NCBI GenBank assembly: GCA_031290255.1
Contig: JAITNW010000011.1
Span: 1 to 55,368 of the forward strand
Direction: 5' to 3'
Length of the DNA stretch: 55,368 bases
Origin: Candidatus Nomurabacteria bacterium
GTDB lineage: Bacteria; Patescibacteriota; Saccharimonadia; Saccharimonadales; Saccharimonadaceae
Part shown: positions 1-6,863 of the stretch, in pieces
Position numbering within the stretch: the first letter of the stretch is position 1
Layout: each line of letters begins with the position of its first letter
Made by a program: the position numbers and the translations under genes
Notes under the pieces: model-generated
Database searches by the model: none
What the model was told of the DNA's origin: nothing
What the model saw: only the letters and a program-made list of their open reading frames with translations

Positions 1-212
1 TTGCCGTCCGGTGCGTCGCCGTTTAGTCCGTCTTAAGTTTAGTTGTATATTTATTAGTTGAGGTTTCTACTACCCCTCCCCCTAGATTTGCAGAAAGAAT
101 CCCTATAGGTGGGGGTCAGGTAACTCATGTGCATGAGAAAAACGAGTATAAGGAATTGGAGAGTTTTGCCGAAAGCGATTTTGAGGTTAGAAATGTTATT
201 ATATAGATATAT
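1..212. other. intergenic, no gene seen
   Basis: I see no coding frame in this left edge. It holds a short perfect palindrome at 124-137 (arms CTCATG and CATGAG) and a C-run/G-run pair (about 73-83 and 110-117) that could fold together imperfectly. Just before recG an AT-rich run (about 197-212) probably contains the -10 region of the recG promoter. The left part could be the end of an upstream feature outside the window. Confidence 0.5.
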
Positions 213-2204
213 ATGGATTTGAGTTCCCCTATTGAGAATATAAAAGGCATCGGCGAGAAGACTGCGGAATTGCTGGCGAGGGGTGGCGTCCGGACAGTGG
301 GGGACTTACTATATTATTTGCCGCGTAGTTATGAAGATTATCAGTTGGCGGGGCGGATTAGTGATTTGAAGCCTGGTAAAGTGACGGTGAAGGCTGAGGT
401 GGAGAAGATTACAACTAGTAGGAAGCGGCGGAATCTGGCGATTACTGAGGCGACGATTCGAGACGAGACGGGCGTGGCACGAGTGGTGTGGTTTAACCAA
501 GCGTACCGGGAGAAGCAGTTTGAGGCGGGGCAGGAATATTATTTTTCTGGGGAGTTTGAGTTTTCTTATGGGCGGTATCAGTTGATGAGTCCTGCGGCGG
601 TGCTGGCTAGCGAATACGATAAGGCAAAGGAAAAGTATAGGCCGGTATATGTGGCGCGGGGGAATCTGAAAAGTCAGGCGATTGCGAAATTTGTGAAGAA
701 TTTGAAACCTTATATTGCTGATGTGCCGGATATGTTGCCGAATTATCCGGGGAGGGCAGAGGCGCTTTTTAGGGTGCATTTTCCGGAGAGCGCACAGGAT
801 GTATTGGCGGGGCGGGAGTATTTGGCTGTGGAAGAACTTTATGCGCTGATGCTTGCGGCGAATCTGAATCGGCAGGAGAATCAGAAACTGAAGGCAGAGG
901 CTGTCATGTATGATCTTGGGGCGTTGAAGAATGTGATTGCGGAGCTGCCATTTAGGTTGACAAATGCGCAGCGACGGGCGACGTGGGAGATTATTCAGGA
1001 CTTGGGGCAAGAGACGCCGATGAATCGGTTGTTGCAGGGTGATGTGGGTTCTGGTAAGACTTTGGTGGCGGCTTTGGCGGCGTTCGTGGTTGGGCAGGCA
1101 GGGTTCCAGGCAGCACTGATGGTGCCGACGGAAATTTTGGCGATGCAACATGCGGAAAGTCTGAATAAGATTCTGGGGAAGCATTTGAGGATTGCCTTGC
1201 TGACTGGTTCGACGAAACATAAGAAAGAAATAAAAAAGCATATTGAGAGTGGCGATGTGGACTTGGTGGTGGGAACACATGCTTTGCTGACGGATGATAC
1301 GATTTTTCATAAATTGAATTTGGCGATTATTGATGAACAGCATAGATTTGGGGTGAATCAGCGGCAGAAATTGCTTGCGAAGGCTCATGAGATGCCGCAT
1401 CTTCTTGCGATGACGGCGACGCCGATTCCGCGGAGTTTGCAGCTGACTATTTTTGGGGATTTGGCAGTATCTGTGCTAGATGAATTGCCGGCGGGGAGGC
1501 AAGAAATTACGACTAGGATCGTGTCGCCAAATTCCGTGGCACAAATGTGGCAAGCGGTGGATGACGAGATGAATAAGAAGCATCAAGTTTATTATATTTG
1601 CAAAATGGTTGAGGATGGTACGGAGTTGTCTTCCGTGAAAAGTGAAGCTAAGAAGATTCAAGAGAAATTTAGGCGGCGGAAAGTAGAATACCTGCATGGC
1701 AAGATGAAATCTGCGGAAAAAGAAGATGTAATGCAGAGATTTGCTGATCAGAAGATTGATATTCTGGTATCTACTACTGTGGTGGAAGTGGGGGTGGATG
1801 TGCCGAACGCAACGGTGATAGTGATAGCTGATGCGGATAAGTATGGACTGTCGCAGTTGCATCAGTTGCGTGGGCGCGTGGGGCGCGGCGTAGCCGAATC
1901 TTACTGTTATTTGGTAAACTCGACTTCGGATGCACCTACTCGTCGGATGAGAGAGATTGAGCGGTCGACGGATGGATTTTATTTAGCGGAAGCGGATTTG
2001 AAGCTTAGGGGGCCGGGGGAAATTTATGGGTCTTTGCAGCATGGGGCGCTGGATCTCAGAATTGCTTCGATCGCAGATGTTAGATTGGTGAAGAAAGCTC
2101 AAGGATTGGTAAAGGCTTTTGCTAAAACTGGCGAAGATGTGGTAGAATATAAGGAGTTGGCTGAGGCCGTCCGAAAATATCAGCGGCTGACCACTCTAAA
2201 CTAA
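213..2204 (+). CDS. recG: ATP-dependent DNA helicase RecG
   Basis: Superfamily 2 helicase that reverses stalled replication forks and branch-migrates Holliday junctions. The 663 residues match the usual family length. An N-terminal wedge/OB region (about 55-150) is followed by the helicase core: Walker A GDVGSGKT at 276-283, the Walker B box DEQH at 374-377 in the RecG-typical setting DEQHRFG, then TATPIPR near 400, and a C-terminal TRG-like segment with GRVGRG. The ATG sits right after an AT-rich run resembling a -10 box, so the mRNA may be leaderless. The next gene begins 5 bases after the stop, suggesting co-transcription with rsmD. Identification is secure. Confidence 0.97.
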   Translation: MDLSSPIENIKGIGEKTAELLARGGVRTVGDLLYYLPRSYEDYQLAGRISDLKPGKVTVKAEVEKITTSRKRRNLAITEATIRDETGVARVVWFNQAYREKQFEAGQEYYFSGEFEFSYGRYQLMSPAAVLASEYDKAKEKYRPVYVARGNLKSQAIAKFVKNLKPYIADVPDMLPNYPGRAEALFRVHFPESAQDVLAGREYLAVEELYALMLAANLNRQENQKLKAEAVMYDLGALKNVIAELPFRLTNAQRRATWEIIQDLGQETPMNRLLQGDVGSGKTLVAALAAFVVGQAGFQAALMVPTEILAMQHAESLNKILGKHLRIALLTGSTKHKKEIKKHIESGDVDLVVGTHALLTDDTIFHKLNLAIIDEQHRFGVNQRQKLLAKAHEMPHLLAMTATPIPRSLQLTIFGDLAVSVLDELPAGRQEITTRIVSPNSVAQMWQAVDDEMNKKHQVYYICKMVEDGTELSSVKSEAKKIQEKFRRRKVEYLHGKMKSAEKEDVMQRFADQKIDILVSTTVVEVGVDVPNATVIVIADADKYGLSQLHQLRGRVGRGVAESYCYLVNSTSDAPTRRMREIERSTDGFYLAEADLKLRGPGEIYGSLQHGALDLRIASIADVRLVKKAQGLVKAFAKTGEDVVEYKELAEAVRKYQRLTTLN

Positions 2205-2209
2205 TTATT

Positions 2210-3046
2210 ATGTATTCATCACTAGGTATAATTAAGAATTCTCGCCGTTCTGGGCAACTTGTGGGCACGCATCAGAAGCTTGATAAAGCGGCACGGCAAC
2301 TGCTTGGCAAAGTCATACCCAAGAAGACTTATTTTCCGCCAGAAGCGGATATTCTGTATTTTGAAGGGTCGCGAGGGCCGGATGGGATTAAGCGCAAATC
2401 GCCAGGGGTAGATGAGCCTTGGCATTTTATTGATCCGAGCAAGGATGACGGTAAGCTGATTAAGTGTATAGTGAATCATCAATTTAACTTGACGCAAGCG
2501 TTAAAGAGAGATGACGCCGTGCGTGCGGCATATGAGGCGGCATGGATGGCGCATGCGATTACTGACGGGCTGACGCCGGCGCATCACTATCCTTACGACA
2601 AGGTTGTGGGTGAACTAATGTCTGATAAAGATTACAAGAAGTTGTTTGGCGCAGAAATAAAGGGAATTATGAGGGGGAAGAATTTGCCACAGGCAATGCG
2701 AAACAACTGGCTGTATTGGGGGGCTGGTGGAGTGATGACTAAGCATATTGCTTTTGAGTATGGAATAGCCTATACGGTGGCAACGTTGCCATTAAAAACT
2801 ATTATACCTAAGCTTGAGAAGGCGGATGCAGAGGATGTGGATCTTAAGAAAGAATTTTATAAAACGTTAGAAAAAATCAACTCTCTACAAATGTATGAGG
2901 ATTTTTTGCAGTCTGGATGGACGACTCAGCTGGTGATTGAAACCAGGCAGACGTTGGTGCCGGAGATTATTAGGATTGTGGCGTTGGCGTGGGCTTCAGC
3001 GGTTCCAAAAGAGATAGATAAAGGGAAGAAAGTGGGTAAAAAATGA
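2210..3046 (+). CDS. conserved protein with HxxxD metal-site-like motif
   Basis: A 278-residue protein I cannot name with certainty. It contains PWHFID (about 65-70), a histidine in NHQFN (about 88-92), and a dense block AAWMAHAITD followed by GLTPAHHYPYD (about 110-130). Histidines spaced as HxxxD followed by HH recall the zinc sites of the phospholipase C / S1-P1 nuclease fold; that link is inference from motif pattern only. There is no signal peptide. It lies between recG (5-base gap) and rsmD (4-base ATGA overlap), so it is translated in the same operon. It could equally be a clade-specific structural protein. Confidence 0.75.
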   Translation: MYSSLGIIKNSRRSGQLVGTHQKLDKAARQLLGKVIPKKTYFPPEADILYFEGSRGPDGIKRKSPGVDEPWHFIDPSKDDGKLIKCIVNHQFNLTQALKRDDAVRAAYEAAWMAHAITDGLTPAHHYPYDKVVGELMSDKDYKKLFGAEIKGIMRGKNLPQAMRNNWLYWGAGGVMTKHIAFEYGIAYTVATLPLKTIIPKLEKADAEDVDLKKEFYKTLEKINSLQMYEDFLQSGWTTQLVIETRQTLVPEIIRIVALAWASAVPKEIDKGKKVGKK

Positions 3047-3561
3047 ACCAAGTGAGAATTATTGCTGGGAAATTTGGTGGACGATTGATTTTTACGCCCA
3101 AGAATAAGGTGACGCATCCGATGGGCGATCGTGAGAAGCAAGCAGTGTTTAATATGATCAAGGATTATTTGCTGGAGGCTAACGTGCTGGATGCTTTTGC
3201 TGGGTCGGGGGCTTTGGGGCTGGAGGCGCTGTCTCGCGGGGCGGATAGGGTGACTTTTCTCGAGAATGACCACAAGGCGCTTGCGACGATCGCCAAAAAT
3301 ATCGAGAAGTTGAAAGTGGAAAAAGAGACAAAGGTTTTGCAGCGGTTGGGTAAAGATACGTATGATGTGGTTTTTGTGGATCCCCCTTATGATAATATGC
3401 AATATTCGATGGTGCTTCGTCTGGCGGATATGGTGAACGTACGTGGGATTATGGTGCTTTCGCATCCCAAGGATAACCCGCCGCCGACTTTTGTGCGGAT
3501 GGCAGTTCTTGAGGATCGGGCTTATGCTGGGGCAAGAATTAAGGTCTACCAGCAGCTCTAA
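3043..3561 (+). CDS. rsmD: 16S rRNA (guanine-N2)-methyltransferase RsmD
   Basis: SAM-dependent methyltransferase expected to methylate G966 of 16S rRNA during 30S assembly. The 172 residues are normal for the family. The N-terminal RIIAGKFGGRLI is the typical RsmD start. The SAM-binding strand VLDAFAGSGALGLEALSRG (about 48-66) and the catalytic DPPY (in VFVDPPYDN, about 109-117) are intact. The start codon overlaps the stop of the preceding gene as ATGA, implying translational coupling. Identification is firm. Confidence 0.93.
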   Translation: MNQVRIIAGKFGGRLIFTPKNKVTHPMGDREKQAVFNMIKDYLLEANVLDAFAGSGALGLEALSRGADRVTFLENDHKALATIAKNIEKLKVEKETKVLQRLGKDTYDVVFVDPPYDNMQYSMVLRLADMVNVRGIMVLSHPKDNPPPTFVRMAVLEDRAYAGARIKVYQQL

Positions 3562-3596
3562 TCTGACTCTAAAGTGTAAAATACTTATCTTTATGA

Positions 3597-3602
3597 TACA
3601 AT
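3597..3602 (+). promoter_or_regulatory. extended -10 promoter element for RRM gene
   Basis: TACAAT preceded by TG at the extended -10 position (TGATACAAT). No good -35 is visible. It lies 38 bases before the ATG of the RRM gene, leaving a short leader with a GGAG site. Confidence 0.5.
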
Positions 3603-3640
3603 AGAGGTATTATTTCCCTTAAAAGGATCGGAGTGTGTAG

Positions 3641-3892
3641 ATGGCAGCTAAGTTATATGTAGGTGGGTTGTCAAATAAGGTGAGCGAGGAAGAGCTGACC
3701 AGTTTGTTTGCTACGCGGGGAAAGGTGGTGAGTAGTAAGATTGAGCGCGATGAGAAGACGGGGAATTCTAAGGGGTTTGCTTTTGTTGAGATGAAGGATG
3801 AGGTGGAGGCGCGGAGGGCGCTCAATGAGTTGCATGGGACTAAGCTTTACGGGAGTATTATTGTGATTAGTTGGATTAAGAATCGGGGGTAA
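3641..3892 (+). CDS. RRM-domain RNA-binding protein
   Basis: An 83-residue single-domain RNA recognition motif protein. RNP2 (LYVGGL, residues 5-10) and RNP1 (KGFAFVEM, about 46-53) are both clear, with the beta-alpha-beta-beta-alpha-beta layout filling nearly the whole protein. Small stand-alone RRM proteins occur in cyanobacteria and many CPR genomes, where a cold or stress RNA-chaperone role has been proposed; the role here is inference. A GGAG site lies 8 bases before the ATG. The following membrane-protein gene starts 18 bases after the stop. Confidence 0.92.
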   Translation: MAAKLYVGGLSNKVSEEELTSLFATRGKVVSSKIERDEKTGNSKGFAFVEMKDEVEARRALNELHGTKLYGSIIVISWIKNRG

Positions 3893-3910
3893 TTGGGATT
3901 AGGATACATT

Positions 3911-4168
3911 ATGCGTGAGAATCAAAAAAACTCCAACAAAGCAAGGCATAGCGCTGCCAATAACGAAGGCATAAGAATCGTCGATCTTATCCTGTCATAT
4001 GTCGTATCGTGGGTAGTGACTCTTTGCGTTTTCGGTGCAACTGGATGGTATAGCTTCAATACTCTGCCCACAGAGCTAGTTTTTCTAAGAATGGTATTTT
4101 TGTCGTTAATTCTAACCGTCATAATTGAAATGGTTGTATTTATCGTCAGAAGATTCAAAAAGAACTAA
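3911..4168 (+). CDS. small two-helix membrane protein
   Basis: An 85-residue hypothetical protein. A basic, polar N-terminus (about 25 residues) precedes two predicted membrane helices, ILSYVVSWVVTLCVFGATGW and LVFLRMVFLSLILTVIIEMVV, and a short basic tail RRFKKN. The ATG at 3911 is preferred over an upstream TTG because AGGA lies 7 bases before it. Base use is more balanced than in the strongly G-biased neighbours. No function recognised. Confidence 0.6.
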   Translation: MRENQKNSNKARHSAANNEGIRIVDLILSYVVSWVVTLCVFGATGWYSFNTLPTELVFLRMVFLSLILTVIIEMVVFIVRRFKKN

Positions 4169-4298
4169 GCTAAATTACAAGGCAGCTTAATTATTGTTTT
4201 AGCGAGTGATAGCGGTTTTTTGGTGGTATGCAGAAAACTTAAAAAACTTAATCAAAAAATCCGTCTTTTGGACGGAAGAATTGAAATTTGTCAGACAC

Positions 4299-4383
4299 TG
4301 GTGCCCGAGACTGGACTTGAACCAGCACGCCTTACGGCATATGCTCCTAAGGCATACGTGTATACCAATTTCACCACTCGGGC
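4299..4383 (-). tRNA. tRNA-Leu (UAG)
   Basis: On the minus strand the acceptor GCCCGAG pairs perfectly with CTCGGGC, followed by A73 and an encoded CCA. The anticodon loop is CTTAGGA (anticodon TAG). The T-arm (GGTTCAAGTCC) is standard, and a long variable arm makes it type II, as expected for leucine. It is transcribed opposite to its neighbours. Confidence 0.96.
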
Positions 4384-4426
4384 AGTGGGGATATTATATC
4401 ACATATTTGTAGGGAAATGTGGTAAC

Positions 4427-5791
4427 ATGATAGATAATATGGCGAAGGGTAAATCGAGGTTTGTGTGTCAGAAATGTGGGGCGAGTTATTCGAAGTGGGC
4501 GGGAAGGTGCGATAATTGTGGGGAGTGGAATAGTTTGCTTGAGCAGGTGGTGAGTGAGGTGGAGGTGAAAACGGCTTTAGCGCGGGGGGCGGTGAGTGGG
4601 AAGAAGCTTGATGCGGTGGCGATAGATACTATTGTGCCTTCGGACGCAGGAAGTAGGCTGAAGACGGATTTTGGGGAGCTGGACGCGGTACTTGGTGGCG
4701 GGATTTTGCTGGGTTCGGTGAGCTTGCTGGCGGGGCAGCCGGGGATTGGGAAATCGACGTTGCTGATGCAGATTTGTGCGAAGGTAGCGGAAGAACATAA
4801 GGTTTTGTATATTTCGGGGGAGGAATCGGCGGGTCAGGTGAAGCTGCGCGCGGTGCGGTTGGGGGCTTCGAGCGATAAATTGCATTTTGCGAGTAGCACT
4901 TCGGGGAATGATATTGCTAAGACTATCGAGTCGGATGAATATGAGCTTGTGATTGTGGATTCGATTCAGACGCTGATGATGGCAGAGATTTCTTCGGCGC
5001 CGGGGACGGTGAGTCAGGTGAGTAATTGTGGGAATTTGATTATTCGGGCGGCGAAGGGGACAAATACTGCGGTGGTGCTGGTGGGGCATGTGACGAAGGA
5101 TGGGACTTTGGCGGGGCCGAAGGTGCTGGAGCATTTGGTGGATGTGGTGATGAATTTTGAAGGGGATCGGTATGGGGGGTTTAAGACGGTGCGGGCGGTG
5201 AAAAATCGGTTTGGGTCGACTAATGAGGTGGCGATTTTTGAGATGGAGGAGAAGGGGCTGGTGGAGGTGAAGAATCCTTCGGAGGCGCTACTTGCTGAGC
5301 GGCAGAATACGGATGGGAGTGTGATACTTGCGACGATTGAGGGGACGCGGCCGCTGCTTTGTGAGATTCAGGCGCTGGTGAATCCGACGAATTTTGGGTA
5401 TCCGAAGCGGACGGCTTCGGGGTTTGACCTAAATCGGTTGAATCTTTTGGTGGCGGTGCTGGAGCGGCGGACTAAGTTGAAGCTGCAGGATAAGGATATA
5501 TTTATCAATGTAGTTGGGGGGCTACGGCTTAATGATGCGGCGGCGGATTTGGCGATTTGTATGGCGATTGCTTCGGCTACGGCGGGGCGGAAGCTGGATG
5601 ATAAGACGGTAGTGTTTGGGGAAGTGGGGTTGGGTGGGGAGATTCGGAGTGTGTTGGCTTCGGATCGGCGGGTAGCGGAGGCGAAGAAGTTGGGGTTTAG
5701 TGGGGCGATCGTGCCTTCGGCGGTGAGAGACAAGTTCGCGCATCCCGTGAGAGACCTCAGGAGTGCTTTGATAAAATATATGGACAAATAG
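4427..5791 (+). CDS. radA: DNA repair protein RadA
   Basis: RecA-like ATPase that promotes branch migration in recombinational repair and is needed for DNA integration in naturally competent bacteria. About 454 residues. An N-terminal zinc finger (CQKCG...CDNCGEW), Walker A GQPGIGKST, the RadA-specific KNRFG motif and a C-terminal Lon-protease-like domain are all present. I place the start at 4427; an in-frame ATG at 4439 is also possible. The frame stays open upstream through the opposing tRNA-Leu gene, but that part is not plausible protein. Confidence 0.95.
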   Translation: MIDNMAKGKSRFVCQKCGASYSKWAGRCDNCGEWNSLLEQVVSEVEVKTALARGAVSGKKLDAVAIDTIVPSDAGSRLKTDFGELDAVLGGGILLGSVSLLAGQPGIGKSTLLMQICAKVAEEHKVLYISGEESAGQVKLRAVRLGASSDKLHFASSTSGNDIAKTIESDEYELVIVDSIQTLMMAEISSAPGTVSQVSNCGNLIIRAAKGTNTAVVLVGHVTKDGTLAGPKVLEHLVDVVMNFEGDRYGGFKTVRAVKNRFGSTNEVAIFEMEEKGLVEVKNPSEALLAERQNTDGSVILATIEGTRPLLCEIQALVNPTNFGYPKRTASGFDLNRLNLLVAVLERRTKLKLQDKDIFINVVGGLRLNDAAADLAICMAIASATAGRKLDDKTVVFGEVGLGGEIRSVLASDRRVAEAKKLGFSGAIVPSAVRDKFAHPVRDLRSALIKYMDK

Positions 5792-5830
5792 CTTGCACGG
5801 GGGGCGAAAGTGTGATAAAATCTGTGTAAT

Positions 5831-6097
5831 ATGATTACTAAAGAGAAGAAATCGAAGGCTATTTCTGCGCTTCAGCGCGATAAGGCTGATGTGGGTTCGC
5901 CTGAGGTGCAAGTTTCTATTTTGACCGAGAGGATTAAAGAAGTGACTGAGCACGCTAAGGTGAACAAGCATGACTTTATGGCAAAGCGCGGGTTGATCCA
6001 GATGGTGGGCAAGCGCAAAAAGTTGTTGAAGTACTTGGAAAATACAGATTTTGAGCTGTATAAGAGTACGGTGGCGAAGCTGGGGCTCCGTAAATAG
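5831..6097 (+). CDS. rpsO: 30S ribosomal protein uS15
   Basis: 88 residues, the usual uS15 length, with the typical core DVGSPEVQVSILTERI and a C-terminus ending KYLENTDFELYKSTVAKLGLRK. It binds 16S rRNA in the platform of the 30S subunit. A -10-like GATAAAAT lies about 11 bases before the ATG with no Shine-Dalgarno site, so the mRNA may be nearly leaderless. A strong hairpin terminator follows 24 bases after the stop. Confidence 0.96.
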   Translation: MITKEKKSKAISALQRDKADVGSPEVQVSILTERIKEVTEHAKVNKHDFMAKRGLIQMVGKRKKLLKYLENTDFELYKSTVAKLGLRK

Positions 6098-6121
6098 TTT
6101 TTAGATAAGATTGGGGGATTG

Positions 6122-6154
6122 AAAAGCGCCTCGTGTTGTACGGGGCGCTTTTTT
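6122..6154 (+). terminator. rho-independent terminator after rpsO
   Basis: Stem of 13 pairs (6122-6134 with 6140-6152, one G-T wobble) around a 5-base loop, with the T-run beginning inside the 3' arm and extending to 6154. The A-run on the other side gives the minus strand a T-rich tail too, so it may also end the facing gene at 6171-6602. Confidence 0.9.
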
Positions 6155-6170
6155 GTTGAGGTTGTTGAAG

Positions 6171-6602
6171 CTAAGTGCCTAATTCCATGAGGGACTTTAG
6201 TGCACACATGCAACTTGCTTGGGCTCGCGATGTTTCTTGGCGCGGTTGGTGTTTATTGCAATATGCGAGTAAGCCATTCACAAAAGCAATAGTTGCTTGG
6301 TTTAGCAAATACTGGTACATTTGCTTGTCGTACCCTTCCCCGTAGCTAATCTTCTTGTGTTTATTGCCTTTTGCGCCGGCTATGATGTAGCCGGGGATCT
6401 TAGATTTTTCTACGACGTTTATGGCGACGCAGAATGAGAAAGTCGTCAGCCCGGATTTTGAGTTGTACGGGTACGTCATGGTTACAGATCCGGGTATTAA
6501 TAACTCTTTCTTTTTGATCGGCATCCAGACTTCTTTTAGGATACGATCTGAAAAACTTCCTGTGGCGACTATACTGTCGCCGGTAACTGAAACGATCTCC
6601 AT
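6171..6602 (-). CDS. hypothetical protein, strongly expressed orphan
   Basis: A 143-residue protein I do not recognise. It has a mixed alpha/beta look, no membrane helix, and three cysteines near the C-terminus (one in the stretch LAYCNKHQPRQ, two in SCMCALK). Support for a real gene is good: a perfect AGGAGG lies 7 bases before the ATG, and a consensus promoter lies about 120 bases upstream on the same strand. It stands alone, facing rpsO and divergent from pnp. An overlapping plus-strand frame (6421-6690) lacks comparable signals. Confidence 0.7.
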   Translation of the reverse strand: MEIVSVTGDSIVATGSFSDRILKEVWMPIKKKELLIPGSVTMTYPYNSKSGLTTFSFCVAINVVEKSKIPGYIIAGAKGNKHKKISYGEGYDKQMYQYLLNQATIAFVNGLLAYCNKHQPRQETSRAQASCMCALKSLMELGT

Positions 6603-6722
6603 TCAAAAACCTCCTGATAATGTACTATGGCTGCAAGCGCCATGGTTTTATTCTCTCATGTCTGGCACTGTATTTCAAACAGTAGACTGAGCAGAGCGGA
6701 TTTTTTCAGCGCTCATGCATTC

Positions 6723-6751
6723 ATTATATCAAATTATGCTGGTTTTGTCAA
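6723..6751 (-). promoter_or_regulatory. consensus sigma70-type promoter
   Basis: Minus-strand TTGACA (6746-6751) and TATAAT (6723-6728) separated by exactly 17 bases, a perfect match to the housekeeping consensus. It would drive the 6171-6602 gene with a leader of about 115 bases, which includes a GAGCGCTGAAAAAAT-like segment with no obvious structure. Confidence 0.88.
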
Positions 6752-6771
6752 GTATTTTATAATTATTTCAT

Positions 6772-6781
6772 GTGGTATAAT
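6772..6781 (+). promoter_or_regulatory. extended -10 promoter for pnp
   Basis: TGTGGTATAAT-type element: TATAAT at 6776-6781 with TG at the extended position. No good -35 box is seen. It leaves an untranslated leader of about 75 bases before pnp, unusually long for this window, so autoregulation by PNPase as in other bacteria is conceivable but not shown. Confidence 0.7.
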
Positions 6782-6863
6782 GGGGGTAGTAACTTAAATG
6801 CTGGGAAAATGATAGATATTTGGTTGGGGCAGATACTTATTATTTTCTCGCGGAAAGGTAATA

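Noticed and set aside
124-137. Palindrome CTCATG-TG-CATGAG near the left edge as a terminator
   Set aside because: No T-run follows on either strand and the stem is short.
309-1400. Long minus-strand frame opposite recG
   Set aside because: Its product is His/Arg/Pro-rich and matches nothing; it is the shadow of a strongly biased plus-strand gene.
4206-4412. Frames running through tRNA-Leu(UAG) and upstream extension of radA
   Set aside because: They are explained by the tRNA gene; radA homology begins only at the downstream ATG.
6421-6690. Plus-strand 89-residue frame overlapping the 6171-6602 gene
   Set aside because: No ribosome site or promoter, whereas the minus-strand gene has perfect ones.
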